From: a virus
Length of the DNA: 34,417 bases
Virus record (IMG/VR): IMGVR_UViG_3300046694_000635
Span: 1-34,417 of that record
Direction: 5' to 3' (one strand)
The notes under the pieces were generated by a model that saw only the letters and a list, made by a program, of their open reading frames with translations, was not told where the DNA came from and made no database searches. Positions 1 to 6,452 of the stretch are shown piece by piece. Position 1 is the stretch's first letter. Every line of letters starts with the position of its first letter. A program made the position numbers and the translations under genes.

Positions 1-63
1 CTCGCCCAGTTGGCCGAGAATCGCGGTGTAGTTCTGTTCCAGTGTCACAGAGGCTGATTCCAT
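1..63 (-). CDS. folE: Partial GTP cyclohydrolase I (FolE), N-terminus only
   Basis: Reading leftward from an ATG at 63-61, the frame stays open to the window edge and gives 21 residues containing EQNYTAILGQLGE, which I recognise as the amino-terminal segment of Pseudomonas FolE. FolE converts GTP to dihydroneopterin triphosphate, the first step of folate/pterin synthesis, in the cytoplasm. The start is uncertain: no good Shine-Dalgarno site precedes the ATG, and a GTG seven codons in (VTLEQNYT) is an alternative. The extra N-terminal residues (MESAS) may come from phage sequence created by integration. The gene lies 7 bases beyond the integrase stop on the same strand, so it could be read by transcripts from the prophage. 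The rest of the gene is outside the window, so the call depends on a short match. Confidence 0.65.
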   Translation of the reverse strand, partial: MESASVTLEQNYTAILGQLGE

Positions 64-70
64 AAGGGTT

Positions 71-1279
71 TCAGAGGGGTACTGTTTCTGTCTGTACCAA
101 TTTTGTACCAATCAAGCTGTTTTCAAGCTTCCCGAGCTCACCCCAATCGGTGCTGGAGTTAATCCATCGGGCGTATGTCGATAGCAACATCTGAACGCTA
201 TGACCGAGCTGAGTGGCAATAAACGCAGGGTTCATACCCGCCATGAGGCACATGGTAGCGTAAGTGTGTCGGCAGTTGTATTGCCGACGGGCGCGAATCC
301 CTAATTCGGTCAGTGCAGCCTGGAAATGTTTGTCGGTTACGCTCGACTGTTGAATGAACTCGAAGTTCTTGGTTGGCGGGAACACGTAGGACGATTTGGT
401 GCGTTTGCGACGGCTCTGCAAGGCACGTTGTTGTGCCTCCAGCTCGGCCTGTTCGATGGCGTTCAGCGCACGACTATTAAGCATGACCTGGCGACCATTG
501 CGTGTTTTGGTGCGCTCCTCGATCTTGTAGTCCGCGACGATCCGACACACGTTGACCAGTCGCTTTTGCTTGTCGACTTCCTCCCAGCGCAGCGCCGCGA
601 TCTCGCTGGGGCGCATGCCGGTATAAAAGGCAAACTCGAAATACGCCGCGTAGATCCGCATCGAATGGGTCAGCGTCTTATATAGGTGATCGATAATCTG
701 GTCGGCCTCACCGACGGTGAAGGGATCGATGGGTTTCTTGGCTTTCACCGGCAGTTCGATGGAGTCCACCGGGTTACGGGTGATCAGGCCGTCTTTCACT
801 GCGGTACCGAATACCGTGGTCAGGCGCTGGATCGCCGCGCGCTTCACGCCCGGCGTCGGCCATTCGGTATTGGCCACCACCTTGCGCAGCACCACCGACG
901 TGATGCTGTCGATGGGCAGCATCGCCAGATACGGCATCCAGTACAGATTGAGTGAGCCGAGATAGTTCTTGCGTGTCCCGGCCACGATCTCTCTGCTGTT
1001 GAGCCACTCCTGGGCGTACTCCGCGAAACGGGGAGTCGCCGAGTAGTTGGCATAAGTGGAGTTCGGGAACAGTTCGGCGTAGCGCTGATCATCCAGCACG
1101 CCGTGCTTGATCAGGCTGGTTACGTTAGCGCGTAAGTCGGCGGCAGCCTTAATCCCCTTCGGCGTTTGGGGATAGGGGAGGGTTTCGCAACGGCGTTGCC
1201 CGTTCCAAGTGAAGCGAATACGGACGGACTGTCCAGCAAATTCAACTCCGGTGGGCAATCCCATTGGCTCTCGAGCCAT
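71..1279 (-). CDS. int: Phage integrase, tyrosine recombinase
   Basis: Site-specific recombinase of 402 residues that integrates and, with an excisionase, excises the prophage. An N-terminal arm-binding region (about 1-70) is followed by a SAM-like core-binding domain (about 80-175) and the catalytic domain (about 185-385). Visible catalytic residues are Arg223 (TGMRPSE), Lys258, Arg337 (NCRHTYA), His360 (QLGHS) and the nucleophile Tyr369 (STYARW). The usual first His of the HxxR box is replaced by Tyr334, a common variant. The start is supported by AAGGAG ten bases upstream. The first 160 bases overlap the excisionase-like gene in another frame. It is the last phage gene on the left and reads directly toward folE, as expected for a gene next to an attachment site. 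Confidence 0.95.
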   Translation of the reverse strand: MAREPMGLPTGVEFAGQSVRIRFTWNGQRRCETLPYPQTPKGIKAAADLRANVTSLIKHGVLDDQRYAELFPNSTYANYSATPRFAEYAQEWLNSREIVAGTRKNYLGSLNLYWMPYLAMLPIDSITSVVLRKVVANTEWPTPGVKRAAIQRLTTVFGTAVKDGLITRNPVDSIELPVKAKKPIDPFTVGEADQIIDHLYKTLTHSMRIYAAYFEFAFYTGMRPSEIAALRWEEVDKQKRLVNVCRIVADYKIEERTKTRNGRQVMLNSRALNAIEQAELEAQQRALQSRRKRTKSSYVFPPTKNFEFIQQSSVTDKHFQAALTELGIRARRQYNCRHTYATMCLMAGMNPAFIATQLGHSVQMLLSTYARWINSSTDWGELGKLENSLIGTKLVQTETVPL

Positions 1280-1584
1280 GCTTCGTATCTCCTTAGGCTG
1301 TAATAAATGCGGCTATCGATGGTGTTCCAGACACCTTTGGGGATGACGCCTCTGGCGCGTTTTCCTTGTAGCGCCCGGCGGCTAGTCCCGATGAGCTCGG
1401 CCATCTTGTATTCCGGAATCTTGTCCAGGTGATAGGTGAGTAGCGATGACTCAGCAGCATCCTCAATGTGGGCATAGTTTTCACCAAGCTGTGCGGACGG
1501 GTGTTTCTGAGTAGCCAGAGTGGGATTGGCACCGCTCCCGTAACCGTTGCGCATTTGGATGTGTTGGAATGTACGCTCGATCAT
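1120..1584 (-). CDS. Excisionase-like DNA-binding protein
   Basis: A 154-residue protein whose middle (about residues 55-110) contains a winged-helix/MerR-like segment with MAELIGTSRRALQGKRARG followed by IDSRIYYSLRRYEAWLESQW. This pattern resembles Pseudomonas phage excisionase-like proteins, which choose a site, bend att DNA and steer integrase toward excision. The N-terminal 45 residues look unstructured. AAGGAG eight bases before the ATG supports the start, and the ATG overlaps the upstream stop as ATGA, so translation is probably coupled. The C-terminal third is encoded within the start of int in another frame; that tail is basic and proline-rich and may not be under strong selection. 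The position directly before int fits the function, but no experimental homologue is claimed. Confidence 0.65.
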   Translation of the reverse strand: MIERTFQHIQMRNGYGSGANPTLATQKHPSAQLGENYAHIEDAAESSLLTYHLDKIPEYKMAELIGTSRRALQGKRARGVIPKGVWNTIDSRIYYSLRRYEAWLESQWDCPPELNLLDSPSVFASLGTGNAVAKPSPIPKRRRGLRLPPTYALT

Positions 1585-2189
1585 GGGTGTACTCCTTCAG
1601 CTTGCTGCCCAACGAGTGCGGCGTGCTTCCACGCTCTGCGCTTCCATGCTGCGAAGCCCGCCCGATAGGCGTAATGCTCACGGGCGAACGAGTCGGATGT
1701 CTTCGCACCTGGTGCGGTGATGTACGTGCCTCGCTGGGCGCAGTACTGCAGGCCTTCGGGAACTGGGAACTCTTTCTCGAACTCAGCTCGCTCGTCGATC
1801 TGCGTCTCGTCGACGGCCTCTTGTGATGGGCTTTCAGAGTTGCTTTCAGGGTGCGTATACCCCACAGCAGGCTGCGCGGGCGGGCGATTCTGAGCGATTA
1901 GCGTTGCATTGGGTGTGGCTGCCTCGCGCAGCTTTTGGTGGGGTATAAGCGCCTCGGTGGTGCTGCTGGAAGAGGCAATAATGCCTGCTGCTGCGCAGCA
2001 GCGGCTGTTTGTTTCTGATGTGTCGACGTTGGTTTCCTTGCGGAGCAAAGCGGTCGTGGATTGGGTGTTGTGCTGATCCTTTTGCATGCCGCTTTCCTCC
2101 GAGGTCCGAGTGCGCGTTGGTTCATCAGCCGCGGAAGTGGCGTGAGCCGTGTTGCGGTGGGTGTTCGATTGATGGCAAATCTGGCTCAT
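1581..2189 (-). CDS. Hypothetical phage protein with conserved C-terminal segment
   Basis: A 202-residue protein of unknown function. The first 120 residues are rich in Ser, Thr, Asn and Gln and look disordered. The C-terminal 70 residues hold a compact aromatic segment (FPVPEGLQYCAQRGTY ... HYAYRAGFAAWKRRAWK) that resembles short conserved segments in other Pseudomonas phage early proteins. The start has AGGAG eight bases upstream and overlaps the preceding gene's stop (ATGA); the end overlaps the excisionase-like start (ATGA). A downstream ATG (MQKDQ) is a possible alternative start. It belongs to the leftward early operon. I do not recognise a function. Confidence 0.65.
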   Translation of the reverse strand: MSQICHQSNTHRNTAHATSAADEPTRTRTSEESGMQKDQHNTQSTTALLRKETNVDTSETNSRCCAAAGIIASSSSTTEALIPHQKLREAATPNATLIAQNRPPAQPAVGYTHPESNSESPSQEAVDETQIDERAEFEKEFPVPEGLQYCAQRGTYITAPGAKTSDSFAREHYAYRAGFAAWKRRAWKHAALVGQQAEGVHP

Positions 2190-2605
2190 GCGGCGCTCTC
2201 CTGATTTGCCGGCTCCAGCAGGGCTGCAATGGCGAGCGCTTGATCGCGCAGGACGCGGGTTTCGCGCTCGAGTTTTTTTCCCGTACGGAAGGCTGCAAAT
2301 GTCTCGGCGGCAATCCGGAGCTTTTCGGCGATGTCGAGCAACGTCTGGCGTTCGAGTTCACCAAGCCTCAATGCTTGCTGAAGGCGTTTGCTGAATTGCG
2401 CCAAGTGGGCGTGGTCAGCCTTGATGAAGTCTAGAGAGGCCCTCAACTCGCGAATGGTCTTGGCACTTTCAGCGCGCAGGGTGTTGTCGCTTTCTTTCAT
2501 GCCAGCGGACATGCCGTCGCCGTGCCCCATGAAGTAGCCGGCCCAGACTAGTAAGCCAGCCAGGGTGATAAGGGCGATGAGTGCGCAGATCTGAATTGCA
2601 GTCAT
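2186..2605 (-). CDS. Small membrane-anchored coiled-coil protein, unknown function
   Basis: The frame extends to a start at 2629, but AGGAG (2614-2618 on the complement) lies eight bases before the ATG at 2605, so I choose 2605 (139 residues). Residues 1-25 form one hydrophobic segment (MTAIQICALIALITLAGLLV), giving a membrane anchor with an aromatic/Gly border. The remainder is strongly charged and helical with heptad-like Leu spacing (about 45-110), suggesting a cytoplasmic coiled coil. It overlaps the next gene by ATGA. Small anchored early proteins can affect host membranes or superinfection, but nothing here shows that; the function is unknown. Confidence 0.65.
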   Translation of the reverse strand: MTAIQICALIALITLAGLLVWAGYFMGHGDGMSAGMKESDNTLRAESAKTIRELRASLDFIKADHAHLAQFSKRLQQALRLGELERQTLLDIAEKLRIAAETFAAFRTGKKLERETRVLRDQALAIAALLEPANQESAA

Positions 2606-2663
2606 GTGGTGTGCTCCTGGTGATGTCATTGGCTGGTGGTGGCAGCCATTCAGTTTGTGGGTG

Positions 2664-2981
2664 TTATTCGGTGGACTCTTCCTGCCGTCGCTGCATGTCT
2701 TCGTCGGCCTTGTAGGCGCGAATATCGATCAGTGAAGCGACGTGCCGGATGTGGGCGTACTTTGGTGCCTTGCGGCTGGTGTCCAGCGTGGTGATGGGAA
2801 GTTGGATGCGGCCGCTGCTGATCTCGGCCACGAACGATTGCTCGTTGAGGTTGCGGAAGTACTGCTCGCGTACTTTGTCCAGCGGGATCAGGACGTCGCC
2901 GAAGATGCGGTAGAGCAATTCGACGGTGGCTGTCTCCGGGGCTGGGAGCAGGCGGAGTGGGTTTTGTGCTGTGTTACTCAT
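2664..2981 (-). CDS. prtN: Pyocin activator PrtN family transcription regulator
   Basis: A 105-residue protein with the PrtN family signature: an N-terminal helix-turn-helix-like segment LLYRIFGDVLIPLDKVREQYF and the following QLPITTLDTSRKAPKYAHIRH. In Pseudomonas aeruginosa PrtN activates pyocin genes through P-boxes and is repressed by PrtR; prophage homologues usually sit near integrase. AAGGAGG precedes the ATG by about twelve bases, inside the end of the upstream 59-codon gene, which overlaps it by eight bases. Co-location with a PrtR-like repressor (5381-6112) and a repressor-type operator at the operon promoter supports a damage-induced activator. Its targets here, whether phage or host genes, are unknown. 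Confidence 0.88.
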   Translation of the reverse strand: MSNTAQNPLRLLPAPETATVELLYRIFGDVLIPLDKVREQYFRNLNEQSFVAEISSGRIQLPITTLDTSRKAPKYAHIRHVASLIDIRAYKADEDMQRRQEESTE

Positions 2982-3153
2982 GGCTTTGTTGGGCCTCCTT
3001 GCGTTGTTTTCTGGCCGGGTGATTCCAGGCGTTCAGGCAGTGCAGTTTGGTCAGCTCGCGCAGATGTTCGGGCACTTCGAGGAGCGCGGCGTTGCGCTCC
3101 TTTCGTGTCCGCATGGCGATGATCTGGCGGGCGTATTCCCTAGGCCACGTCAC
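2974..3153 (-). CDS. Small conserved phage protein, 59 residues, GTG start
   Basis: A short gene bridging the gap between the KilA-C-like gene and prtN. It starts with GTG at 3153, overlapping the upstream stop, and ends with TAA at 2974-2976, overlapping the prtN start. The product begins TWPREYARQIIAMRTRK and continues with a helical VPEHLRELTKLHC segment, a pattern I recognise from short proteins next to prtN in Pseudomonas prophages. It is basic, has no membrane segment and no recognised catalytic motif. An internal ATG at 3114 would give 46 residues but loses the conserved WPREYA start. No strong Shine-Dalgarno site precedes the GTG, so translation is probably coupled to the upstream gene. 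Function unknown. Confidence 0.6.
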   Translation of the reverse strand: MTWPREYARQIIAMRTRKERNAALLEVPEHLRELTKLHCLNAWNHPARKQRKEAQQSHE

Positions 3154-3424
3154 GGTTGTCTGCTGGGATGGCAGGCAGGTCGATGCCCAGTTGTTCGGCT
3201 AGCCAGCGGATGCCGGGTTGTTTTATCCGGGTCGACTGGCTGTACTGCATGCCGAGCTGGTCGTGGTACCACTGGCCGTCCTTGGTCCGCAGGTAGTCGC
3301 GATCACGGTTGGGGTAGGCCGGTAGGTTGCGGTCGTTGAGCAGGCCTTTTTCCCGCATGCGAGCGATGAGCTTTGGTCGGGTGAGGCCGAGTTGGGTTGC
3401 GGCTTGGGCGAGGTTGCGATCCAT
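3140..3424 (-). CDS. KilA-C-like phage antirepressor-domain protein
   Basis: The open frame reaches 3514, but AAGGGGGGAGG lies just before the ATG at 3424, so I take 3424 (94 residues). The product starts MDRNLAQAATQLGLTRPKL, a helix-turn-helix-like segment, followed by RMREKGLLNDRNLPAY and a later LRTKDGQWYHD...QPGIRWLAEQL. This layout resembles the C-terminal KilA-C/antirepressor DNA-binding domain, present here as a free-standing domain. Such domains act on phage repressors or operators. It overlaps the following GTG-start gene and lies ten bases beyond the 196-residue gene. Free-standing versions are common in Pseudomonas prophages; the regulatory role is inferred. Confidence 0.6.
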   Translation of the reverse strand: MDRNLAQAATQLGLTRPKLIARMREKGLLNDRNLPAYPNRDRDYLRTKDGQWYHDQLGMQYSQSTRIKQPGIRWLAEQLGIDLPAIPADNRDVA

Positions 3425-3434
3425 GCCTCCCCCC

Positions 3435-4025
3435 TTATGCCGCGTGCGCGGCTGGGGTGGCCGCTGCAGCGAGGTGGTTGATGGACTCAGTGACCTTGCT
3501 GTAGATCTCGACATCGTTGCCGTACGCGGTGAAGCACCGGGTGTGCGGGCTTTTGTTGCCGATGCTCAGGATGGTGGTGATACCTGAGCGCGATTGCGTG
3601 CGGTGTACCGCGACTTGCAGGGGGTAGTCGAAGCCCATGTCGAGGCTCAGCACGCCGCCGGTGCTTACCAGTTCGAACACGCGTTGTTTGTCGGAGACCT
3701 GGAAGCAGCCATATTCGCGGCGGGCGTGCGGGCGGGGCACCAGGTCGCTAGTGTTGCTCGCGTCGAACGGGCCATTCGCGATCTCTTCGATGAAGTCAGC
3801 CAGTTTGAGGTGAGTTTTCTTGTCGTTCTGCAGGGTCAGCGTGTGGCGTTCGCTGGCTAGCTCGACGACGAAGGTACTCTCGGTTGTACCTCGTTCGACC
3901 TCGAGACGAAACGCCAGGCATTCACGCTTGGGTGCTGTTCTCAGGATATGGTTGAAGGTCTCGGTCAGGTTGACCTGAGCATTGAGCAACTGCAGCGTGC
4001 GGTTGTCGATTTTGTACTTGATCAT
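3435..4025 (-). CDS. Hypothetical early phage protein
   Basis: A 196-residue soluble protein of unknown function. It has mixed alpha/beta character, no signal peptide or membrane segment, and a C-terminal Ala-rich tail (NHLAAAATPAAHAA). A beta-rich centre contains ESTFVVELASERHTLTL and GVLSLDMGFDYPLQVAVHR. The ATG has GGAGG eight bases upstream and overlaps the stop of the upstream 58-residue gene (ATGA). It is the second gene of the leftward early operon. I recognise it only as the kind of hypothetical protein found in Pseudomonas prophage left arms. Confidence 0.6.
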   Translation of the reverse strand: MIKYKIDNRTLQLLNAQVNLTETFNHILRTAPKRECLAFRLEVERGTTESTFVVELASERHTLTLQNDKKTHLKLADFIEEIANGPFDASNTSDLVPRPHARREYGCFQVSDKQRVFELVSTGGVLSLDMGFDYPLQVAVHRTQSRSGITTILSIGNKSPHTRCFTAYGNDVEIYSKVTESINHLAAAATPAAHAA

Positions 4026-4198
4026 GCTGCGTGCCCTCCGCCGTTCGGATCGAATTGGGTGGGGGCAGTGCGAGGTTGCTGCTTCGGTTTGGCGGTAACA
4101 AACGAGCAGCCGCTTTCGCGGGCCAAGCGGCGGATTTCGAAGATTCGGAAGGGATCAGCAGCGGCCGGGTGGACGTGCAGGGTTGCTGTGGTGTGCAT
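4022..4198 (-). CDS. Short hypothetical protein, first gene of the leftward operon
   Basis: A 58-residue product starting at the ATG at 4198, preceded by GAGG about eight bases upstream; a TTG at 4234 in the same frame lies too close to the promoter's -10 region and has no ribosome site. The protein begins MHTTATLHVHPAAADPFRIFEIRRLARES and is rich in His, Pro and Arg, with a disordered tail. It ends by overlapping the next start codon (ATGA). It is the promoter-proximal gene of the early left operon. No recognised function. Confidence 0.5.
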   Translation of the reverse strand: MHTTATLHVHPAAADPFRIFEIRRLARESGCSFVTAKPKQQPRTAPTQFDPNGGGHAA

Positions 4199-4233
4199 GG
4201 TTTTGCCTCGCTCTGTGGTGGAAGAGTGAGGCA

Positions 4234-4262
4234 AATATCATCCAGTGGTTTACGAATGTCAA
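4234..4262 (-). promoter_or_regulatory. Leftward early promoter (PL-like)
   Basis: On the minus strand a perfect TTGACA (complement of 4257-4262) is followed after exactly 17 bases by GATATT (complement of 4234-4239), a good sigma-70 promoter. It reads into the 4198-71 operon. Its -35 box overlaps the inverted repeat TCAAC-N5-GTTGA at 4259-4273, which places it under probable repressor control. Confidence 0.7.
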
Positions 4263-4294
4263 CTAACGGTTGATAATTTGTCCGTTGAGTTGAT
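4258..4294. promoter_or_regulatory. Repressor-type operator cluster at the left promoter
   Basis: A 15-base inverted repeat TCAAC-TAACG-GTTGA lies at 4259-4273, and two further half sites GTTGA follow at 4284 and 4289. The same TCAAC-N5-GTTGA form occurs between the repressor and cro genes at 6162-6176. Overlap with the leftward -35 box and with a possible rightward promoter makes this the likely left operator of the CI-like repressor. Confidence 0.65.
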
Positions 4295-4305
4295 CTTTTG
4301 ATAAT
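4278..4305 (+). promoter_or_regulatory. Possible rightward promoter for the DUF4917-like gene
   Basis: TTGTCC (4278-4283) and GATAAT (4300-4305) are separated by 16 bases and point toward the gene at 4369. The spacer contains two GTTGA half operators, so the gene may respond to the same repressor as the left operon. The -10 box is good and the -35 box is weak. Confidence 0.4.
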
Positions 4306-4368
4306 GCAGTGGCGTTTTAGTGGCGTTTTTGATATTTAGAAATATTTGGAACGGTGGAGGGGCACAGG

Positions 4369-5373
4369 ATGCCGGCTGCAGTCAACGACAGTCTTTTGAA
4401 CTGGGCAGATATTCGCGATGATGGATGGCACGATCTATTACTTGGTAACGGGTTCAGCATCAATATTCACGATGGATTTTGGTACGATAATCTAAAAGAT
4501 GTTGCTTGCCTTCCCGTGATTGGAGAGCCTCTACTCAACGAGTCGCGCGCTCTTTTTGATGCCTACAATACTACCAATTTCGAAGATGTTCTAAAGTCTA
4601 TATACCATGCTATGCAAGTTGATGATTGTTTAGGGCTTCAACAGATCGGTCCAATTAGTGATGTTTATGAAAATATTAAAAACTCTCTTGCTAGCGCGGT
4701 AAACTATGCTCATGTTCCTGAAGGTTTTAGCGCAGCTAATACTGTCAGTGATGAGCTTGCCAGATTTAACAATGTCTATACTACAAACTACGACTTAATT
4801 CCCTATTGGGGGGTAATGTCAAAGGAGACATATAGATTCAAGGATTTCTTCTGGGGTGACGCCTTCGATTCAAGTAATGCCAATGTATGGGGGCGCTGTA
4901 CGGCCATGCATTATCTGCATGGCGGGTTGCATCTTGTGGAGAATTTAGAAGGGCAAACTATTAAGCGGCGCTCGAATGGTCTAAGTTCTCTTAGGGATTT
5001 ATTTGATCTGGCGGAGCCTGATCTCTTTCCCTTGTTTATAACTGAGGGGCATTGGTCTAAGAAACTGTCAAAGATAAAAAGAAACGATTATTTGAGTTTC
5101 TGTTTTTCAAAGTTTTCCAATGGAGGCAATAGTCTGCTGGTCTTGGGGCACTCCCTCCACGCAGAATATGATCAGCACATCGTTGATGCTATAAGACGCT
5201 CGAATAGGCGGCGCGTAGCAGTGAGTGTCTGGCCAGGGCTGAATCCGATGCAGAAAATAAATTTTAAAGGTAGGCTGATTGAAGAAATGGCAGGAACGAA
5301 TATTCGTTTGTCTTTCTTCGACTCTACAACTCACCCACTGACGTCCCCGGCTATGCGTAATGTTGTAATTTAA
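4369..5373 (+). CDS. DUF4917-like protein with SIR2-like motifs, prophage cargo gene
   Basis: A 334-residue protein; the frame opens at a GTG at 4354, but GGAGGGG (4356-4362) fits the ATG at 4369. Near the N-terminus is DLLLGNGFSINIH, near residue 140 VYTTNYDLIPYWG, then MHYLHGGLHL and, close to the end, LLVLGHSLHAEYDQHIVDAI. Gly-rich LLGNGFS, TTNYD, HG and LGHSL are the order seen in SIR2-like NAD-binding folds and in the DUF4917 family; the fold assignment is inference. The gene is clearly AT-richer than its neighbours, lies alone and convergent to the repressor gene with 7 bases between the stop codons, and fits a horizontally acquired cargo gene. A role in defence or superinfection exclusion is plausible from position and fold but not shown. 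Confidence 0.7.
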   Translation: MPAAVNDSLLNWADIRDDGWHDLLLGNGFSINIHDGFWYDNLKDVACLPVIGEPLLNESRALFDAYNTTNFEDVLKSIYHAMQVDDCLGLQQIGPISDVYENIKNSLASAVNYAHVPEGFSAANTVSDELARFNNVYTTNYDLIPYWGVMSKETYRFKDFFWGDAFDSSNANVWGRCTAMHYLHGGLHLVENLEGQTIKRRSNGLSSLRDLFDLAEPDLFPLFITEGHWSKKLSKIKRNDYLSFCFSKFSNGGNSLLVLGHSLHAEYDQHIVDAIRRSNRRRVAVSVWPGLNPMQKINFKGRLIEEMAGTNIRLSFFDSTTHPLTSPAMRNVVI

Positions 5374-5380
5374 TAAAGAC

Positions 5381-6112
5381 CTATTCGGGTATAAAAGATC
5401 CTACGACTTTGCCGCATATATGAGTTTCCTCCGTAATATCAATGATTGGATATTGCGGATTTATCGGGCGGAGAAATTGGCGTCCCGCATCCTCTACCAA
5501 AATTTTGAATGTTGCCTCATTTGTTCTCGGTAGTCTGGCAATAACGCGATCACCTGTTTTCGTTTCGGCTTCAGGATCGACGAAAATTATGCAGCCGGTT
5601 GGATAGCTTCGGCCTGGTCCCGGATTAGTCATCGAGTCGCCTAAAACTTTTAATGCATAACCGTGTGAGCTGATCGCGACCGGGCACGATAACCAAGAGT
5701 CACTATCATAGTTCTCAAAGTTTGAAATCGCTTCGCACCAAGCCCCAGCCTGCACCCAAGAGATCAATGGAACCTTGCCAAAGCGTTGATTGATTTCACG
5801 GACGTTACTGGCGTCATTAGTCGTTATGTTGAGAACGTTATTATTACCAGTTTGCTCTTTCGGTAGCACACCATATTCAAGCCATTCTCGCCTGACCCCT
5901 AGCCACGAGGAGAGAGCAGACATGCTGTCTGCCTCAGCCATCGCTTCGCCATTCAGCCACTTGCTGATGGCCTGGGGCGTCTTATCAACCCCCACGCTTT
6001 TCAACTGACGATGAATATCCACCCCTCGACCTCGGCTGCGAACGCCGGCATCGTTGAGGGCTTCGTGTAGGCGCTCGCTGAAAGCTGCGCGAAGGGAATT
6101 TTTATCAACCAT
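5381..6112 (-). CDS. CI/PrtR-like self-cleaving repressor (HTH plus S24 peptidase)
   Basis: A 243-residue lysogeny repressor. Residues about 9-75 form a helix-turn-helix with TPQAISKWLNGEAM; residues about 110-240 form a LexA-type peptidase. The cleavage dipeptide Ala122-Gly123 (VQAGAW), the nucleophile Ser160 (LGDSM) and the general base Lys203 (TFKIL) are all present, so RecA-stimulated self-cleavage is expected. Binding would silence the left operon and cro, most likely through TCAAC-N5-GTTGA sites at 4259 and 6162. It is transcribed away from cro and converges with the DUF4917-like gene. The pairing with a prtN homologue recalls the PrtR/PrtN circuit of pyocins. The site upstream of the ATG is weak, as is usual for maintenance-level repressors. 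Confidence 0.93.
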   Translation of the reverse strand: MVDKNSLRAAFSERLHEALNDAGVRSRGRGVDIHRQLKSVGVDKTPQAISKWLNGEAMAEADSMSALSSWLGVRREWLEYGVLPKEQTGNNNVLNITTNDASNVREINQRFGKVPLISWVQAGAWCEAISNFENYDSDSWLSCPVAISSHGYALKVLGDSMTNPGPGRSYPTGCIIFVDPEAETKTGDRVIARLPRTNEATFKILVEDAGRQFLRPINPQYPIIDITEETHICGKVVGSFIPE

Positions 6113-6133
6113 GAGTTGAGAGTCTCACAAAGG

Positions 6134-6160
6134 TTGCGCAATAGTCAGTTGATCTATAAC
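6134..6160 (+). promoter_or_regulatory. Rightward early promoter (PR-like)
   Basis: TATAAC at 6155-6160 is a near-consensus -10 box. The best -35 candidate is TTGCGC at 6134-6139 with a short 15-base spacer. The -10 box lies in the centre of the inverted repeat GTTGAT-N7-ATCAAC (6148-6166), so repressor binding there would block it. Confidence 0.5.
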
Positions 6161-6177
6161 ATCAACCGCAAGTTGAT
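6148..6177. promoter_or_regulatory. Repressor/Cro operator region between cI and cro
   Basis: Three half sites overlap: GTTGAT (6148-6153), ATCAAC (6161-6166) and GTTGAT (6172-6177). They form a 19-base inverted repeat (6148-6166) and a 17-base one, ATCAAC-CGCAA-GTTGAT (6161-6177), that matches the operator at the left promoter. A weaker half match lies at 6138-6152. Position between divergent repressor and cro-like genes is that of OR. Confidence 0.7.
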
Positions 6178-6191
6178 AAATGGAGATTGTC

Positions 6192-6452
6192 ATGCTGGAC
6201 CCCGCAGATTTTCCGAGTGCGATTGCCTTCGCATTTGAAGCCGTCGGCGGCATCGGGGCCGCTGCGAAGGTATGCAATAGAAGCTACCAAGCGCTGAATA
6301 AATGGCGCCAGGCTTCATGCCTGCCGCGGACGGATTACACAGGTGAAACCAAATACGCCGAGCTGTTGGCGACTGCTGCGAAGAACAAAGGCAACGCATT
6401 CCAAGCCGCTTGGCTGTTGAAAGCCTCGGCTCCACAAAAAGCTGCGGCGTAG
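6192..6452 (+). CDS. Cro-like / YdaS-type regulator
   Basis: The frame has an ATG at 6180, but GGAG at 6182-6185 sits six bases before the ATG at 6192, so the product is 86 residues. It contains a helix-turn-helix-like FEAVGGIGAAAKVCNRSYQALNKWRQ followed by CLPRTDYTGETKYAELLA, the form of YdaS/Cro-type regulators of lambdoid prophages. It is the first gene of the rightward early operon and divergent from the repressor gene, sharing its operators. It should shut off repressor synthesis during lytic growth. A strong leftward terminator begins eleven bases after its stop. Confidence 0.75.
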   Translation: MLDPADFPSAIAFAFEAVGGIGAAAKVCNRSYQALNKWRQASCLPRTDYTGETKYAELLATAAKNKGNAFQAAWLLKASAPQKAAA

